Shown here one piece after another: positions 11,501-21,216 of a DNA stretch of 64,000 bases. Both the position numbers and the translations under genes were made by a program. Positions within the stretch are counted from its first letter, which is position 1, and the number at the start of each line of letters is the position of its first letter. The DNA comes from Aptenodytes patagonicus (taxonomy: Eukaryota > Chordata > Aves > Sphenisciformes > Spheniscidae): assembly GCF_965638725.1 (NCBI RefSeq), contig NC_134953.1, positions 10,129,001 to 10,193,000 of the forward strand, read 5' to 3'. Under the pieces are notes generated by a model. The model saw only the letters and a list, made by a program, of their open reading frames with translations, was not told the origin of the DNA and made no database searches.

Positions 11501-13440
11501 CCCTCGGACACTACTTTGACATGAAAAGGCCCATGGCTTCCTGCAAGGAAAGGTCTGAGTGACTAGTCTTATGGGGTTTCCTCCCTTTGTAAATCCCCAG
11601 TGTGTCTGCTAGGGTGGTGGGAATATTTGGAATATAATGATTTTATCCTGATAAAAATGAGAAATCTTGAAAGTATTCCTAGTTCCAGGGCTTTTGCCCA
11701 AAGTAAAACTGTGAGGCAGAGCTGAGAAGTGAGCCCTTGTCCCCAGGAACGAGGGAACTTCACAGGGAAGGTGGGTAAGGTCATGAATGCTGGCAGCAGA
11801 GAGACCTCATGTAGCAGTGCAAACTCCCATGAACTCCACTTTCACCAGGTGGAAGTCCCTAGAGCTACATGAACTTCCATGAACTGCCCTGGCAACATCT
11901 GAGCTGATGCAGGAGTCTAGGCCAGCAGATCAGCAACTAGCCCAAATTTGTTGGCGATTCAGTTTTTCCACCAAAGTATCAAGTATGGGTCTTTAAGAAG
12001 TGAAATGAGATTAAAAAAGAACAACTAGCAAATTGTTGCGCCTATGTGAGAGAGCAAGCTGACTTAAGAACTCATAGGGAAGCTACAGAAACTTTGGCAA
12101 GCGATGGAGACCTTCACTAGCACCTCTGAGCAAAGGGAAAACTCACATTAACACACTGCGGCACAGCAAACCCAGCACACTCCAGCCAAGCACCCGGTTC
12201 ACCCAGGCCCCTCGCTGATTCCCACTGAGTCCCACATCCCCTATCCTCGCAACACCTTCTGCTCAGTTGGATGAGATCTGTCTGCCTGCAAAAGTATCAC
12301 AGCTCAGGAGAGACAGAGGGGTATGGCCAGACTGAGCAAGCTGAGCACAGGCAGTGCCACAGCCCTGAGGGTCCTTTCTACCTGCCATTGCCACTGCTGT
12401 TGGGACCTCGCAGGTACGTAGCCCCTGGAGTAATCTTGGGCAGGAAGCCTCCAGCTTTTTTAAATCCTCGCAACACACCAGACATGCTCTGCAGCCTCCC
12501 AGAGCACCTCTGGCCCTTCCAGGGGAGCAGTTCCTCATATCGGGGTCAGACATGAGTAAAACAGGAACTTGTGCATGCCAGCTTCCAGCAGTAGGTTGGG
12601 TGGGCTTCTTTGGTCATTGCAAGTGCAAGGACTAGTTGCCAGGTTGCACTAACCTATACCCAGCCTCTCACAAGTGCAGCTGTGTCTCAGCTTGGGAAGC
12701 CATTCTCCAGAGACCCTCTCAAGTTCTTGATTTCTCTCTTCTCTACCTGCTTCTCTCACTCTTTCTCTCCTCTAGGAGACCTTGAAGAGGTCAGAGCCCC
12801 AAGGTCTAGTCCCCTTTTCTTATGTCTTTATCTTATCTCTCCCAGCAAGTCCTTTTTTGTTTATTGTGATGTCTGGAGACCTTTCTGCCCTTGCTAGATG
12901 GATATTTTATACTTTCCTCTCTTGTGAGGCCAGACACCCCTAGGGAGAGAGACTGAGGCAATTGCTGTGCACTGAGGAGAACACATCAGTATGTTCTTTG
13001 GCACATCACATGCAGTGCAAACTCCACTTCAGGAAAACTTCAGGAACAAGCAAGCATGGCTCGCCCCACTGAGAGCTTGTACAATCAATACCAAAGAATA
13101 GAAAATCCAAATGGCACTGAAGTACTTGGAATATGCTCTCATGACAGTAAATTTCTGGGAGTGCCTCAGTAGAAGAGTGCGCCCCTAGTGTGATCTCTTT
13201 AACAATGAACTTTAGGTGAAACAAAACAAGTTTTATGAGCACTTTGTAAATTTCTTAACCTCTGTTGGCCTCTGCAATTGTTTGAGATAAGGTGAGTCTT
13301 CAATGACCAATTAACACCAAGAGAAGTCCTAGTTTCATAACACAGGGCAGTCTAACAAATGATTGACTAGTAATGTTGGCTAACTCAGCCATGTGATCCA
13401 AAACCTGTTGTTGAGCTAACACAGCTAACGTAGCCCTACA
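8540..13440. other. Intergenic region between ZP gene and CYP2 pseudogene
   Basis: About 4.9 kb between two divergently oriented promoters. Open frames here (for example 10827-11258 plus, 8923-9324 minus) show no recognisable domain and no splice-linked partners. A minus-strand AATAAA lies at about 11283-11288 without an associated gene. No repeat was identified with confidence. Confidence 0.4.
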
Positions 13441-13441
13441 G

Positions 13442-13448
13442 TATATAA
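13442..13448 (+). promoter_or_regulatory. TATA box of the CYP2 pseudogene
   Basis: TATATAA lies 50 bp upstream of the CYP2 start codon, as in many family 2 P450 genes. The promoter may outlive the coding function. Confidence 0.6.
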
Positions 13449-13497
13449 ACTCAGGCTCCGGCAGCCAGAGTCACTCCCTCCTGAGCCATGGAAGCAA

Positions 13498-13677
13498 ATG
13501 GAGCTGCTGGGAGCAGCCACTGTTGGCCTCCTGGTTTGCATTGCTTGTCTGCTCTCCTTTGCAGCATGGAGAGGGAGGTCTGGAAAGGGGAAGATGCCTC
13601 CAGGACCGGCTCCCCTTCCCATCCTAGGTAACGTGCTGCAGGTGAAACCAAAGAACTTGGCCAAAAGCCTCGAGAAG
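13498..13677 (+). pseudogene. CYP2 pseudogene exon 1
   Basis: It encodes a 60-residue membrane anchor and proline-rich hinge: MELLGAATVGLLVC to KMPPGPAPLPILGNVLQ and SLEK, with a GTAAAG donor. It is intact on its own. An out-of-frame ATG in good Kozak context lies just upstream at 13488. Confidence 0.9.
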
Positions 13678-14023
13678 GTAAAGCCACTTTCTTCTTCTCT
13701 CTTACTTTCTTCTGTGGACAAGAAATGTGTGGGACCTGTGCGTGGGGACAACCTGTGGCCATAGCTTGATGGATGGCAATCCCAGAGGAGCAGAAAAGTC
13801 ATGGGCATCTCAGCTGCTCCCCCCTCACTGCTGTTGCCATTGTCGTTCAGAGCCTGATAGCTGGGAACCCTCTCCACAACCACACTTATCATGAGAGGAT
13901 GAAATCTTGACATTGCTGGTCTGTGAGGCTGCACTGCCTGCAGTGGGATGCAGCAGCAAGGCCACTTTTCAGCTCCTCCTCCCTATGTGCTCCATAGCCA
14001 TGTTCTCTCTTGCATTTTGACAG

Positions 14024-14181
14024 CTCAGTGAAGAGTATGGACCAGTGTTCACAGTGCACCTGGGCTCTGACCCAGTGGTGGTGCTGCACGGACATGATGT
14101 GGTGAAAGAAGCCTTGGTTGATCGTGCAGATGAGTTTGCTGCCAGAGGATACATGCCAATAGGAGGGCTAACAATGGATTG
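14024..14181 (+). pseudogene. CYP2 pseudogene exon 2, 5 nt short
   Basis: It encodes [17 protein letters not shown] to [14 protein letters not shown]. It ends on a good GTATGT donor but is 158 nt rather than 163. The join to exon 3 therefore falls in the wrong frame and meets TAG a few codons later. Confidence 0.85.
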
Positions 14182-14504
14182 GTATGTTTGCTGACCAAGC
14201 TCCTCCTGAGGAGAAGGGAAGGGCTGAGGGTACGTTCAGCAGATTAGAGCTGGAGTGTACCATGCACGAGGGAAGACTGCGGGGAGTGGGTGGATCCCAC
14301 CTGGAGAAGGGAAGGCAGAGTGGACTGTAATTGCTGGCTTCCACCACCCAAAGAGGGTAGCAGAGAAATGGACCCGGACTGATCTCAGTGATGGGCAGTG
14401 AAAGGGCAAGCGGCAACAGCCACCAGCTGCAGCAAGGGAAATTATGTGTGGATATGAGTGATGAATTGTTCACAAGGAGGTTGGGTATGTGGTGTAGAAG
14501 GCCA

Positions 14505-14572
14505 AAAGCAGGCAGTTGGACTACAGGACCTCCAGAGGTTGCCTCCAAACCACAGTACTCTATGACCACTAC
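14505..14572 (+). mobile_element. CR1 LINE 3' tail remnant in CYP2 intron 2
   Basis: It resembles the CR1 terminal consensus: a 'GTTGGACTA..GACCTCCAGAGGT' stretch, then 'CTCCAAACCACAGTACTCTATGA'. It is diverged, so the limits are approximate. Confidence 0.55.
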
Positions 14573-14680
14573 CATGTCAGTGCTCTCCCAGGGACAGGAT
14601 TCACTGTCACCATGAGCCTCTGTTCATCTCACACCCAGCACGCCCAAGCCAGGTCTTCCCTCTTCCTTATTCCTCTGCAG

Positions 14681-14830
14681 GGATTGTTTTTAGCAACAAT
14701 GAGGAGTGGTTACAAGTCCGGCGGTTTGCTCTCAGCACTCTGCGCAACTTTGGAATGGGGAAGAGGAGCATTGAAGAGAGGATCCAGGAGGAAACTGAGT
14801 ACTTGCTGGAAGAGATCAACAAAACAAAGG
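14681..14830 (+). pseudogene. CYP2 pseudogene exon 3
   Basis: Exactly 150 nt. It encodes [18 protein letters not shown] and [17 protein letters not shown], with the WxxxR haem-propionate motif preserved. Confidence 0.92.
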
Positions 14831-15154
14831 GTATGGTCCATTTTTAATATAGCTTATGTTTGCAAAAGGAGGACTGTATTAAGTGAGCCCATGTCTTTAG
14901 CATAGAATTGAAGTTCCCAAGCATTTGGCCCATGCACTAGCTATCCCCCATTACAAAGCAGTAAATAATTCCGTGACCATGTACTGTTCTTTTTGGAGGA
15001 CCCTTCTGTGTTACTCAGAGACTGTGATCTGGTATTTCCATTGGTATTGGTATTTCATTGAGCTCTACAACCAGAGCTCAGGTTACCCACAGTAGCCATA
15101 AGTAGCCATAGTTTTGGGGTTTTTTTATGGTTTGTAACTTTTCTGAAATCACAG

Positions 15155-15315
15155 GAACACCTTTTGACCCAACCTTCATGCTGAGCTGTGCTGTCTCCAA
15201 TGTCATATGCTCCATTGTCTTTGGGAAACAATATGACTATAAAGACAAGAAGTTCCTGGCCCTGATGAACAACATGAACAACATCTTTGAGATGATGAAC
15301 TCCCACTGGGGACAG
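15155..15315 (+). pseudogene. CYP2 pseudogene exon 4
   Basis: Exactly 161 nt with intact splice sites. It encodes TPFDPTFMLSCAVSNVIC, SIVFGKQYDYKDKKF and NNMNNIFEMMNSHWGQ. Confidence 0.92.
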
Positions 15316-15711
15316 GTACATTCAGCAGCCATTTCACAGTGGCAACATTCTCCCAGGGGAGCAGGAGGCCTCCCTCCCAATGAAGTCCCATTTCAGTCTT
15401 CTAACTAGGACCCCATCAATGCTCTGCTGCACAAGAGGGAATTCATTCGAGAGCAAGAAGCACCCTCACCAATGCAGTTGGCTTTGCCAGCTACGTGCAG
15501 CTTCCCCCTAGTCCTAAACACCCTTCTTCTCCACCTCTAAGCAAGCCTTCTCTACTACTAAGCAAGCCCCTACCGCCCTGTCAGACTACCCAGCCTCATA
15601 GCTCTTCTGCTTGGCTCAGTTGAGAGGGTTGTGGCTTTCCTAGGCTTTTTGCTAATATCAAAGGATGGGGCAATGGTCATGCTAGGGACCTTCCTGTTTC
15701 TTTCCTTCCAG

Positions 15712-15888
15712 CTCTACCAGATGTTCTCAAAGATCCTGGATTACTTGCCTGGCTCACACAACAAAATATTCACAGAATTTGATGCTCTAAAAGCCTTTGC
15801 GTCAGAGGAGGTGAAGATGCACCAAGCCTCCCTAGATCCCAGCTCCCCTCAGGATTTCATTGACTGCTTCCTCAGCAAAATGCAGGAA
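15712..15888 (+). pseudogene. CYP2 pseudogene exon 5, donor destroyed
   Basis: The expected 177-nt exon is followed by TTAAGG where GTAAGG would be a donor (15889-15894), a single G-to-T change. Unspliced read-through stops at TAG 15898-15900. It encodes LYQMFSKILDYLPGSHNK to DFIDCFLSKMQE. Confidence 0.88.
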
Positions 15889-16407
15889 TTAAGGAGATAG
15901 CGTACAGCCCCAGCTCATCCCCAAACACACCGACGCTGAGCCCTTTCCCTCTCCTAAGTAACACAGACATTGGGATGACCCCTTCCCAGGCAGCTGGGCT
16001 GTGCAGTGGGAAGACACCAACGATACCCCAGATATTGCCTGTGCTAGAGCTTATAGCTCTGCGTCCGCACACTCACCAGCCACTACCTGCAGCTGCTTGG
16101 ACAGCAAGACCTTCATCTGCTGTCACCGAAACACAGGGACATTTGCAGTCTGGTCTTGCAGTTTTTTCACTGGAAAGCAGTTGGCACAGCAAGGGCAAAC
16201 AGGCAGCTACATACTATTCAGTGCACAGCTTGAAATAAAGTTGCTCTGGGGTTGAGCTTACTGCACAAAGATAGCATTGCGATGTCCCAGATGGCTGCTG
16301 CACCTTAGCAGAGAAATGCAACAGCTCTAGGTGAAAAGGAAGGCCTGGGATGACACAAGAAAGGGCCACTTAGCTCAGCCAGAGAAACAGCCCAGCGTTT
16401 TCCCTAG

Positions 16408-16549
16408 GAGAAAGAGCATCCCAGTTCCAGTTTCCACATGAAGAACCTGATAACCAGCACCTTCAACTTGTTTATTGCTGGAACTGAAACAACTAGCACC
16501 ACCATAAGACATGGGCTTCTGCTTCTTCTCAAATACCTGAAGATACAAG
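16408..16549 (+). pseudogene. CYP2 pseudogene exon 6 (I helix)
   Basis: Exactly 142 nt. It encodes [14 protein letters not shown] and [11 protein letters not shown], the oxygen-binding I-helix motif. The usual acidic-residue and LDLF context has drifted to FNLF. Confidence 0.9.
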
Positions 16550-16978
16550 GTACCAGTCTGTTACCTCATCCTCTCTAGCTATTCCCCTGGGCTGGGCGCG
16601 TGTCTAATACCACATCCTTCTCCCAACTTTTCTCCTCTCTCATATTTTACCCAAATGGGCAAAGTCCTTGCACCATCATTCCCCAGGGTGGCCGTTAGAG
16701 ATCCCTCAGCTTCACTGGCATCATTATCAGCTGCACTCCCCTCACGGCCAGGGACTTGACTGTGTCCACATCTTTATCTCCCAGTACTCCTATTTAGCCA
16801 AGTCACTAGGAGGACATTCTTTGCATGGGCTGCAGTGGAGCTGTGTTCTAGTCAACACTAAAACCAACATCAATGCTGCTGTCATCTGTGATCTGTGATT
16901 TGTGGACAGCTTAGGGAAACCTGTTTAGGTAGGTTTTGTTTTATTTACCCATTTTATGATTTGTGCCTCTCATGTCAG

Positions 16979-17166
16979 AGAAAGTTCAAGAAGAGATCGA
17001 CCGGGTAGTAGGATGATCACGAAGACCTTGTGTGGCTGACTGGACCCAGATGCCCTACGCAGATGCGGTGGCCCATGAAATCCAGCACTTCATCTCTCTC
17101 ATCTCCCTGGGTCTCCCTCACACTGTGACCAAAGACACCTGCTTCAGAGAGTACATCATTCCCAAG
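16979..17166 (+). pseudogene. CYP2 pseudogene exon 7 with in-frame TGA and lost ExxR
   Basis: Exactly 188 nt. After EEIDRVVG comes TGA (17014-17016), where CYP2 proteins normally have Arg, probably a CGA-to-TGA change. Further on, HEIQHF replaces HEIQRF, removing the invariant K-helix arginine. Confidence 0.9.
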
Positions 17167-18354
17167 GTTAGCGGGCAAGCTCCCTCAAGTTCAACAACAA
17201 GGTGGCAGCACATTTGCTCTTAGGCTGACAGTTACAAGCCAGAAGCTAGAAATGCTGTGGCCTGACCTCATTGTCACCCAGCCCTTCATGAAGGTTTTAT
17301 CCTCAGGCTCCTGTAGCTCACTTGCAATCCCTTGTTGCCACTCCATGGGCCAAGACTGGAACAGTAGCTCTGCCCAACACCTTTGCTCACTTGCTCTGCA
17401 GCTTTACCCATCTGCAGAAACACAGTGGTTCACAAAAAAACCAAAGCAGTGACTCCTCACACAAAAGGCAGCACAGCCATGGAACTGCTCACCACCATCC
17501 AGGAGAGCCTGTGCACATGCTTGGAAGCAAAGTCAGTCGGTGGTTGTTGAGCACAGAAAGCCCCTAAGCCACAAAGGGTGGGAGGCTGTGTTTGCATTCA
17601 AGGGAACAAGCAAAACCTGTCTGCCCTGTTCTTACATGCTTCTTGAGGCAGTCACTGCTGGCCACTGCCAGAGGCAGGCTGATGGGCTAGAGCAACCCAC
17701 GGCCTGGCCTGGCCCGCTGCAGCAGTGCTCATTGCTCTTCTGGGTCACCGTGTACAGCAGGGGAACGGCAGCACACAGGCTGTTGGCGTTTTGATTTTCA
17801 GCTGTCTGTGTAAAATCAAAAGGCAGGACCCAGGGAACTGCTCAGCTTCCAGCAGAAGGCTCTTGTGTCATCACTGCTGGATTATTTATCCCACCCCCCC
17901 ATCAACGGCTGCTCAGGAAGAGGGAAGGAAGAGGATCATGGCAAGAGAAATTTGTCAGGAGAGGGGGAAGAGAGCTTCACTTCCACAACCTTGTGTGCTT
18001 TTGCTTTTCGGGGCTCACAGAAAAGAAGGAACCTAGTGCATCTACAAGTTCATTGTTGTGAAACACTACAAAAGAGGAAGAATTAGATGGGGTGTCCCCA
18101 GACGACCAGAGCAAGGTGAGGATAAATGGTCTGAAAGTGAGAGGGAGTATTCAGGAAGGGCAGCCAACAACTGTCCCTGCCATGACATCTAGCAGGGTCT
18201 CCCTAAAGCTGCCTCCCCAAAGGAAGGGTCCCCAAAGGGAAACCAAAGGCACTGGTAGGGCTGTGCTGGGAAGCTCAGTCTTAACTTGGCAGGCAGTTGG
18301 ATTAAGTGATCTAACTCGCCTCCCCTTCATGTTCTTCTCCTTGTGTTACCTCAG

Positions 18355-18496
18355 GGCACCACAATCTTTCCCATCCTCGGTTCTGTCCTCCATGACAGTG
18401 AAGAGTTTCCAAACCCAAATGAGTTCAACCTTGGATATTTCTTGAACGAGAACAGCACCTTTAGGAAGAGCGAGTTCTTCATGCCCTTCTCAGCAG
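18355..18496 (+). pseudogene. CYP2 pseudogene exon 8
   Basis: Exactly 142 nt with intact splice sites. It encodes [30 protein letters not shown] and the first half of the haem loop (FMPFSAG). Confidence 0.92.
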
Positions 18497-19196
18497 GTAA
18501 AGCACAGGCTTTCTCTCTCTTCCTCTCTCTGTTGACCTCCTCCTCTGGGGACCACCCTGCCTTTCCCTATAACACACACTTCTTCTTCCCAGCATGGTCC
18601 CACTGGTGCTTCCTTGGGGCTCACTGCTCTCTGGATAACTCCTCCCTGCTGCTCCCTTCCCCAGCTGCATCTCCCGCCTTGTTTGGTGGCTGGTGGCTTC
18701 TCAAACCTCCTGCTAGGAGTTGCCGATGTAATGACATGAATGACATTGACACTTTCTAAAATACCTGTCACCTTCCTACACAACCACCAAAGTCATCCTT
18801 AATCAACCTGTCTTTCTGTGGTAGCTCCACTTTTCCCCAGCACCTCTTAAGTACCTCTCAGGCTACATGCAACCACTCACCTACCAACAGCCCCAACCCC
18901 CCCGCTTTCTCACCCATGCTTTACATGACCTTGCTCTCTCTCATCTTTCCTCCTGTGATGCCCCCTCCATGTTTAAGACTTCTCCTGCTCCTGTTGTTCC
19001 TTCACACACCCAACCAAACTGCCAAGGGTCTTTCTCCAACAAACTCTTCTCTTGCAAATGTCCTTAGTAATCCTGACAGTCATCTCTCTGCTGCGGCTGT
19101 ATCTGGTAAATAAAGCTGTGCAACACATCTGCTTAGTACAAACTCTGGTCTACTCGGCAACACCTGTTGAGCGCTATTTGCTGTTTTCACTTCCAG

Positions 19197-19378
19197 GGAA
19201 GCGAATATGCCCTGGAGAGGGTCTGGCACGCATGGAGATATTCTTATGCACGGCCACCATCTTGCAGAACTTTACCTTGAAGCCTGTCGCCGACCCCCAG
19301 GAACTCAGCATAACCCCGACACTGAGTGGGACAGGCAACGTACCTCCTGCCTACCAGCTCTGTGCTCTGCCCCGCTGA
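19197..19378 (+). pseudogene. CYP2 pseudogene exon 9 (haem cysteine, stop)
   Basis: 182 nt including TGA. It encodes [16 protein letters not shown], with the haem-ligand Cys intact, ending [13 protein letters not shown]. Confidence 0.92.
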
Positions 19379-19767
19379 AAAGCACAAAACCTCTCTCCAT
19401 AGTGTCCTGAGCCTGGCTATTCCTTTACATCTCCCTTACTAAAACCAACGGTAGAAGCATCGGCCCACCTTCCCAAGGCCTCCAGGAAGGCAGCCCAAAC
19501 ACAGGTGCATGCGCAGAGTAGACACCTTCAAAGCCTCCCAGAACTGCTCCACCACATCGCAGGGAGGCCCTGGGTGACATTACAGCCTGTTGCACTGACA
19601 ATCTGTCCACGGCCTCATTGAGCGCAGTGGCCGCATCAAACAGCTGACTTTCTCACAAACATGGCTCCCATGGCTGCCCACAACCTGCTTCTCCGGCAGC
19701 ACGTGTCCCACCAAGAGCGGCATGCTTTGCAGATGGATAGCGCTGCATGTGTGTACATTAATGACCC

Positions 19768-19773
19768 AATAAA
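19768..19773 (+). terminator. Poly(A) signal of the CYP2 pseudogene
   Basis: AATAAA about 390 nt downstream of the CYP2 stop, a normal 3'UTR length. It is the first strong plus-strand hexamer after the last exon. Confidence 0.5.
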
Positions 19774-19779
19774 GAAAAA

Positions 19780-20750
19780 TCTATTTATGAGGATTTGAGC
19801 CGTTATTTTCTTTGGGTTGGGGCAGCACTCACATCTGCTGCTCCGCTGCAGAGTAGGTCTGCAGCGCCTGTGGCCAGCGCCCTGTGGGAAGAGCTGTCCC
19901 TCCTGGGGCAAGGGTTATTCTGCCTGCTTCAGCCACTGGACCCACTGCTGCTGCCTGCAAGGAGCCCCTGGCCAGTTGCAGCACAACACAAGTTGGGAAG
20001 GCTCACGGTGTGGGAGAGGAAGGGGGACCTGTGGTCTGTGGGCTACCAGCAGCTCTATCTACCATTCTTGGGGCTGCCAATCCTGCTGGCCACAGACGGA
20101 CGAAGGATAGCTGCAGCATCCCTCCTGGAGGAGAGCACTCCCCTCCGAAGTTCAGAGGCTGAAGCTCCGGCTGCCTTCATCCTCTTGGTGGGACCTCCGG
20201 CTGCTCCTGAGGGCTCCTCTCATTTCTCGGGCACTCTATGGCCCAGCCTTTCCACAAGCTGGGAGCACCTTCCCTATGGCTCCTCTCTGTCCTCCTCCCA
20301 TCATCTCCCCCAGGCCTTCTGCTCTCCCCGAGGCTTTTGCCAGCACAACCCCGCCTGTCATCTGAATCAAGATGGGGCTGCTGAGGAGATCGTTTCTCTG
20401 GATGGCGTCTCTTGCCTGAATCACACTCCCACCCCACCTCCCAGCTGAAATGCCAAGGTACAGAGGAGAGAACAGCATGAGTGAGAGGCCATTGTGGGTA
20501 AGGAACAGCTGAGAACTAAGGGAAGTTGCCATCACGAGGTCTTAAGTTCTGCAGCTGGAGTTGCATTCCCCTTCCAGTTTTCTTGGGCATATCACTTCAT
20601 CTCACTTATGGTCTGGACTCCTTCTGCCAAATGAAGAGTGCATCCCTGTCTTTGCAGGCTGTTGCGAGGAGCTCAGGCACCTGAGTGATAGGGACTCCAA
20701 CCAGTTCTCTGACTGCTCTTTTCTACCATCAGTATTACTGCAAGGATGTA
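19780..20750. other. Short intergenic gap between CYP2 pseudogene and OPALIN 3' end
   Basis: About 1 kb, GC-rich, with an open plus-strand frame of 217 codons (19795-20448). It has a low-complexity Leu/Ser/Pro/Ala composition and no domain, so I do not call a gene. The flanking transcription units converge here. Confidence 0.4.
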
Positions 20751-20757
20751 GATGTTC

Positions 20758-20763
20758 TTTATT
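20758..20763 (-). terminator. OPALIN: Poly(A) signal of OPALIN
   Basis: Minus-strand AATAAA about 280 nt past the stop, giving a short 3'UTR. Confidence 0.5.
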
Positions 20764-21042
20764 CAAATGAATTAACTTAAATTTAGGAGGACAGCAAAAC
20801 CATCTCTCCAAGATTGCTTGGGTACTCCAGGGGAATCTCATTTTGCTTCCACATCTCAGAGGCATCATTGCAAACAAGTTCTTTCCCCGTCCAAAGTCTC
20901 TTTGTCCTGTCCTCTGTAGAATTTCATGTATGCACAAATAGAAAACTCTCTTGTTCATAAACTGCAACCGTGTGACCCCTGGTGTCTGGGAAAAGGATTG
21001 TGTCTGTTATTTCTGGTCCAGGCACTATTTGGTGCTTTTCTT

Positions 21043-21216
21043 TCAGTGATAGTGTGGATGGTTTTCATAAACGGATTCCACCACAGATGGCTCTCTTGTG
21101 GGCTTCTTCATCCTCATGGGCTTTGGTTGTGTTTGAATGACTGGTTGGTGGTGTTTGTCTGGATCTTCATTTACATAGATATTTGTTGTCCCCTGCATCA
21201 TGGTCATATAAAAGTC
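21043..21216 (-). CDS. OPALIN: OPALIN exon 6 (C-terminal tail, stop)
   Basis: Between TTGCTTCTAG and TGA at 21045-21043. It encodes DFYMTMMQGTTNIYVNEDP, a basic KPMRMKKPTR stretch and the end VVESVYENHPHYH. Two Y-x-N motifs occur. Human OPALIN has IYV at the equivalent place. Confidence 0.7.
   Translation of the reverse strand, partial: DFYMTMMQGTTNIYVNEDPDKHHQPVIQTQPKPMRMKKPTREPSVVESVYENHPHYH

Larger units (their letters stand above)
13498..19378 (+). pseudogene. Cytochrome P450 family 2 (CYP2C/CYP2H-like) gene with inactivating lesions
   Basis: Nine exons in CYP2 order: 13498-13677, 14024-14181, 14681-14830, 15155-15315, 15712-15888, 16408-16549, 16979-17166, 18355-18496, 19197-19378. Lengths are 180, 158, 150, 161, 177, 142, 188, 142 and 182 nt. 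All match the canonical CYP2 pattern except exon 2, which should be 163. Functional counterparts are microsomal haem monooxygenases. Present are the N-terminal anchor, PPGPxPLPILGN, the C-helix WxxxR (WLQVR), the I-helix AGTETT and the haem loop [15 protein letters not shown]. Four lesions argue against function: the exon 2 frameshift, TT instead of GT after exon 5, TGA at 17014-17016, and EIQH replacing the K-helix ExxR. It is an intron-containing duplicate or unitary pseudogene, not a retrocopy. The subfamily is uncertain; it most resembles what I recall of chicken CYP2H1. Confidence 0.85.

Noticed and set aside
13498-19378. Calling the CYP2 locus a functional gene
   Set aside because: Frameshift, lost donor, TGA and missing ExxR arginine are independent; a sequencing error would have to occur several times.
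19795-20448. 217-codon plus-strand open frame
   Set aside because: GC-rich, low-complexity composition, no domain, no splice partners, between two convergent genes; likely chance.
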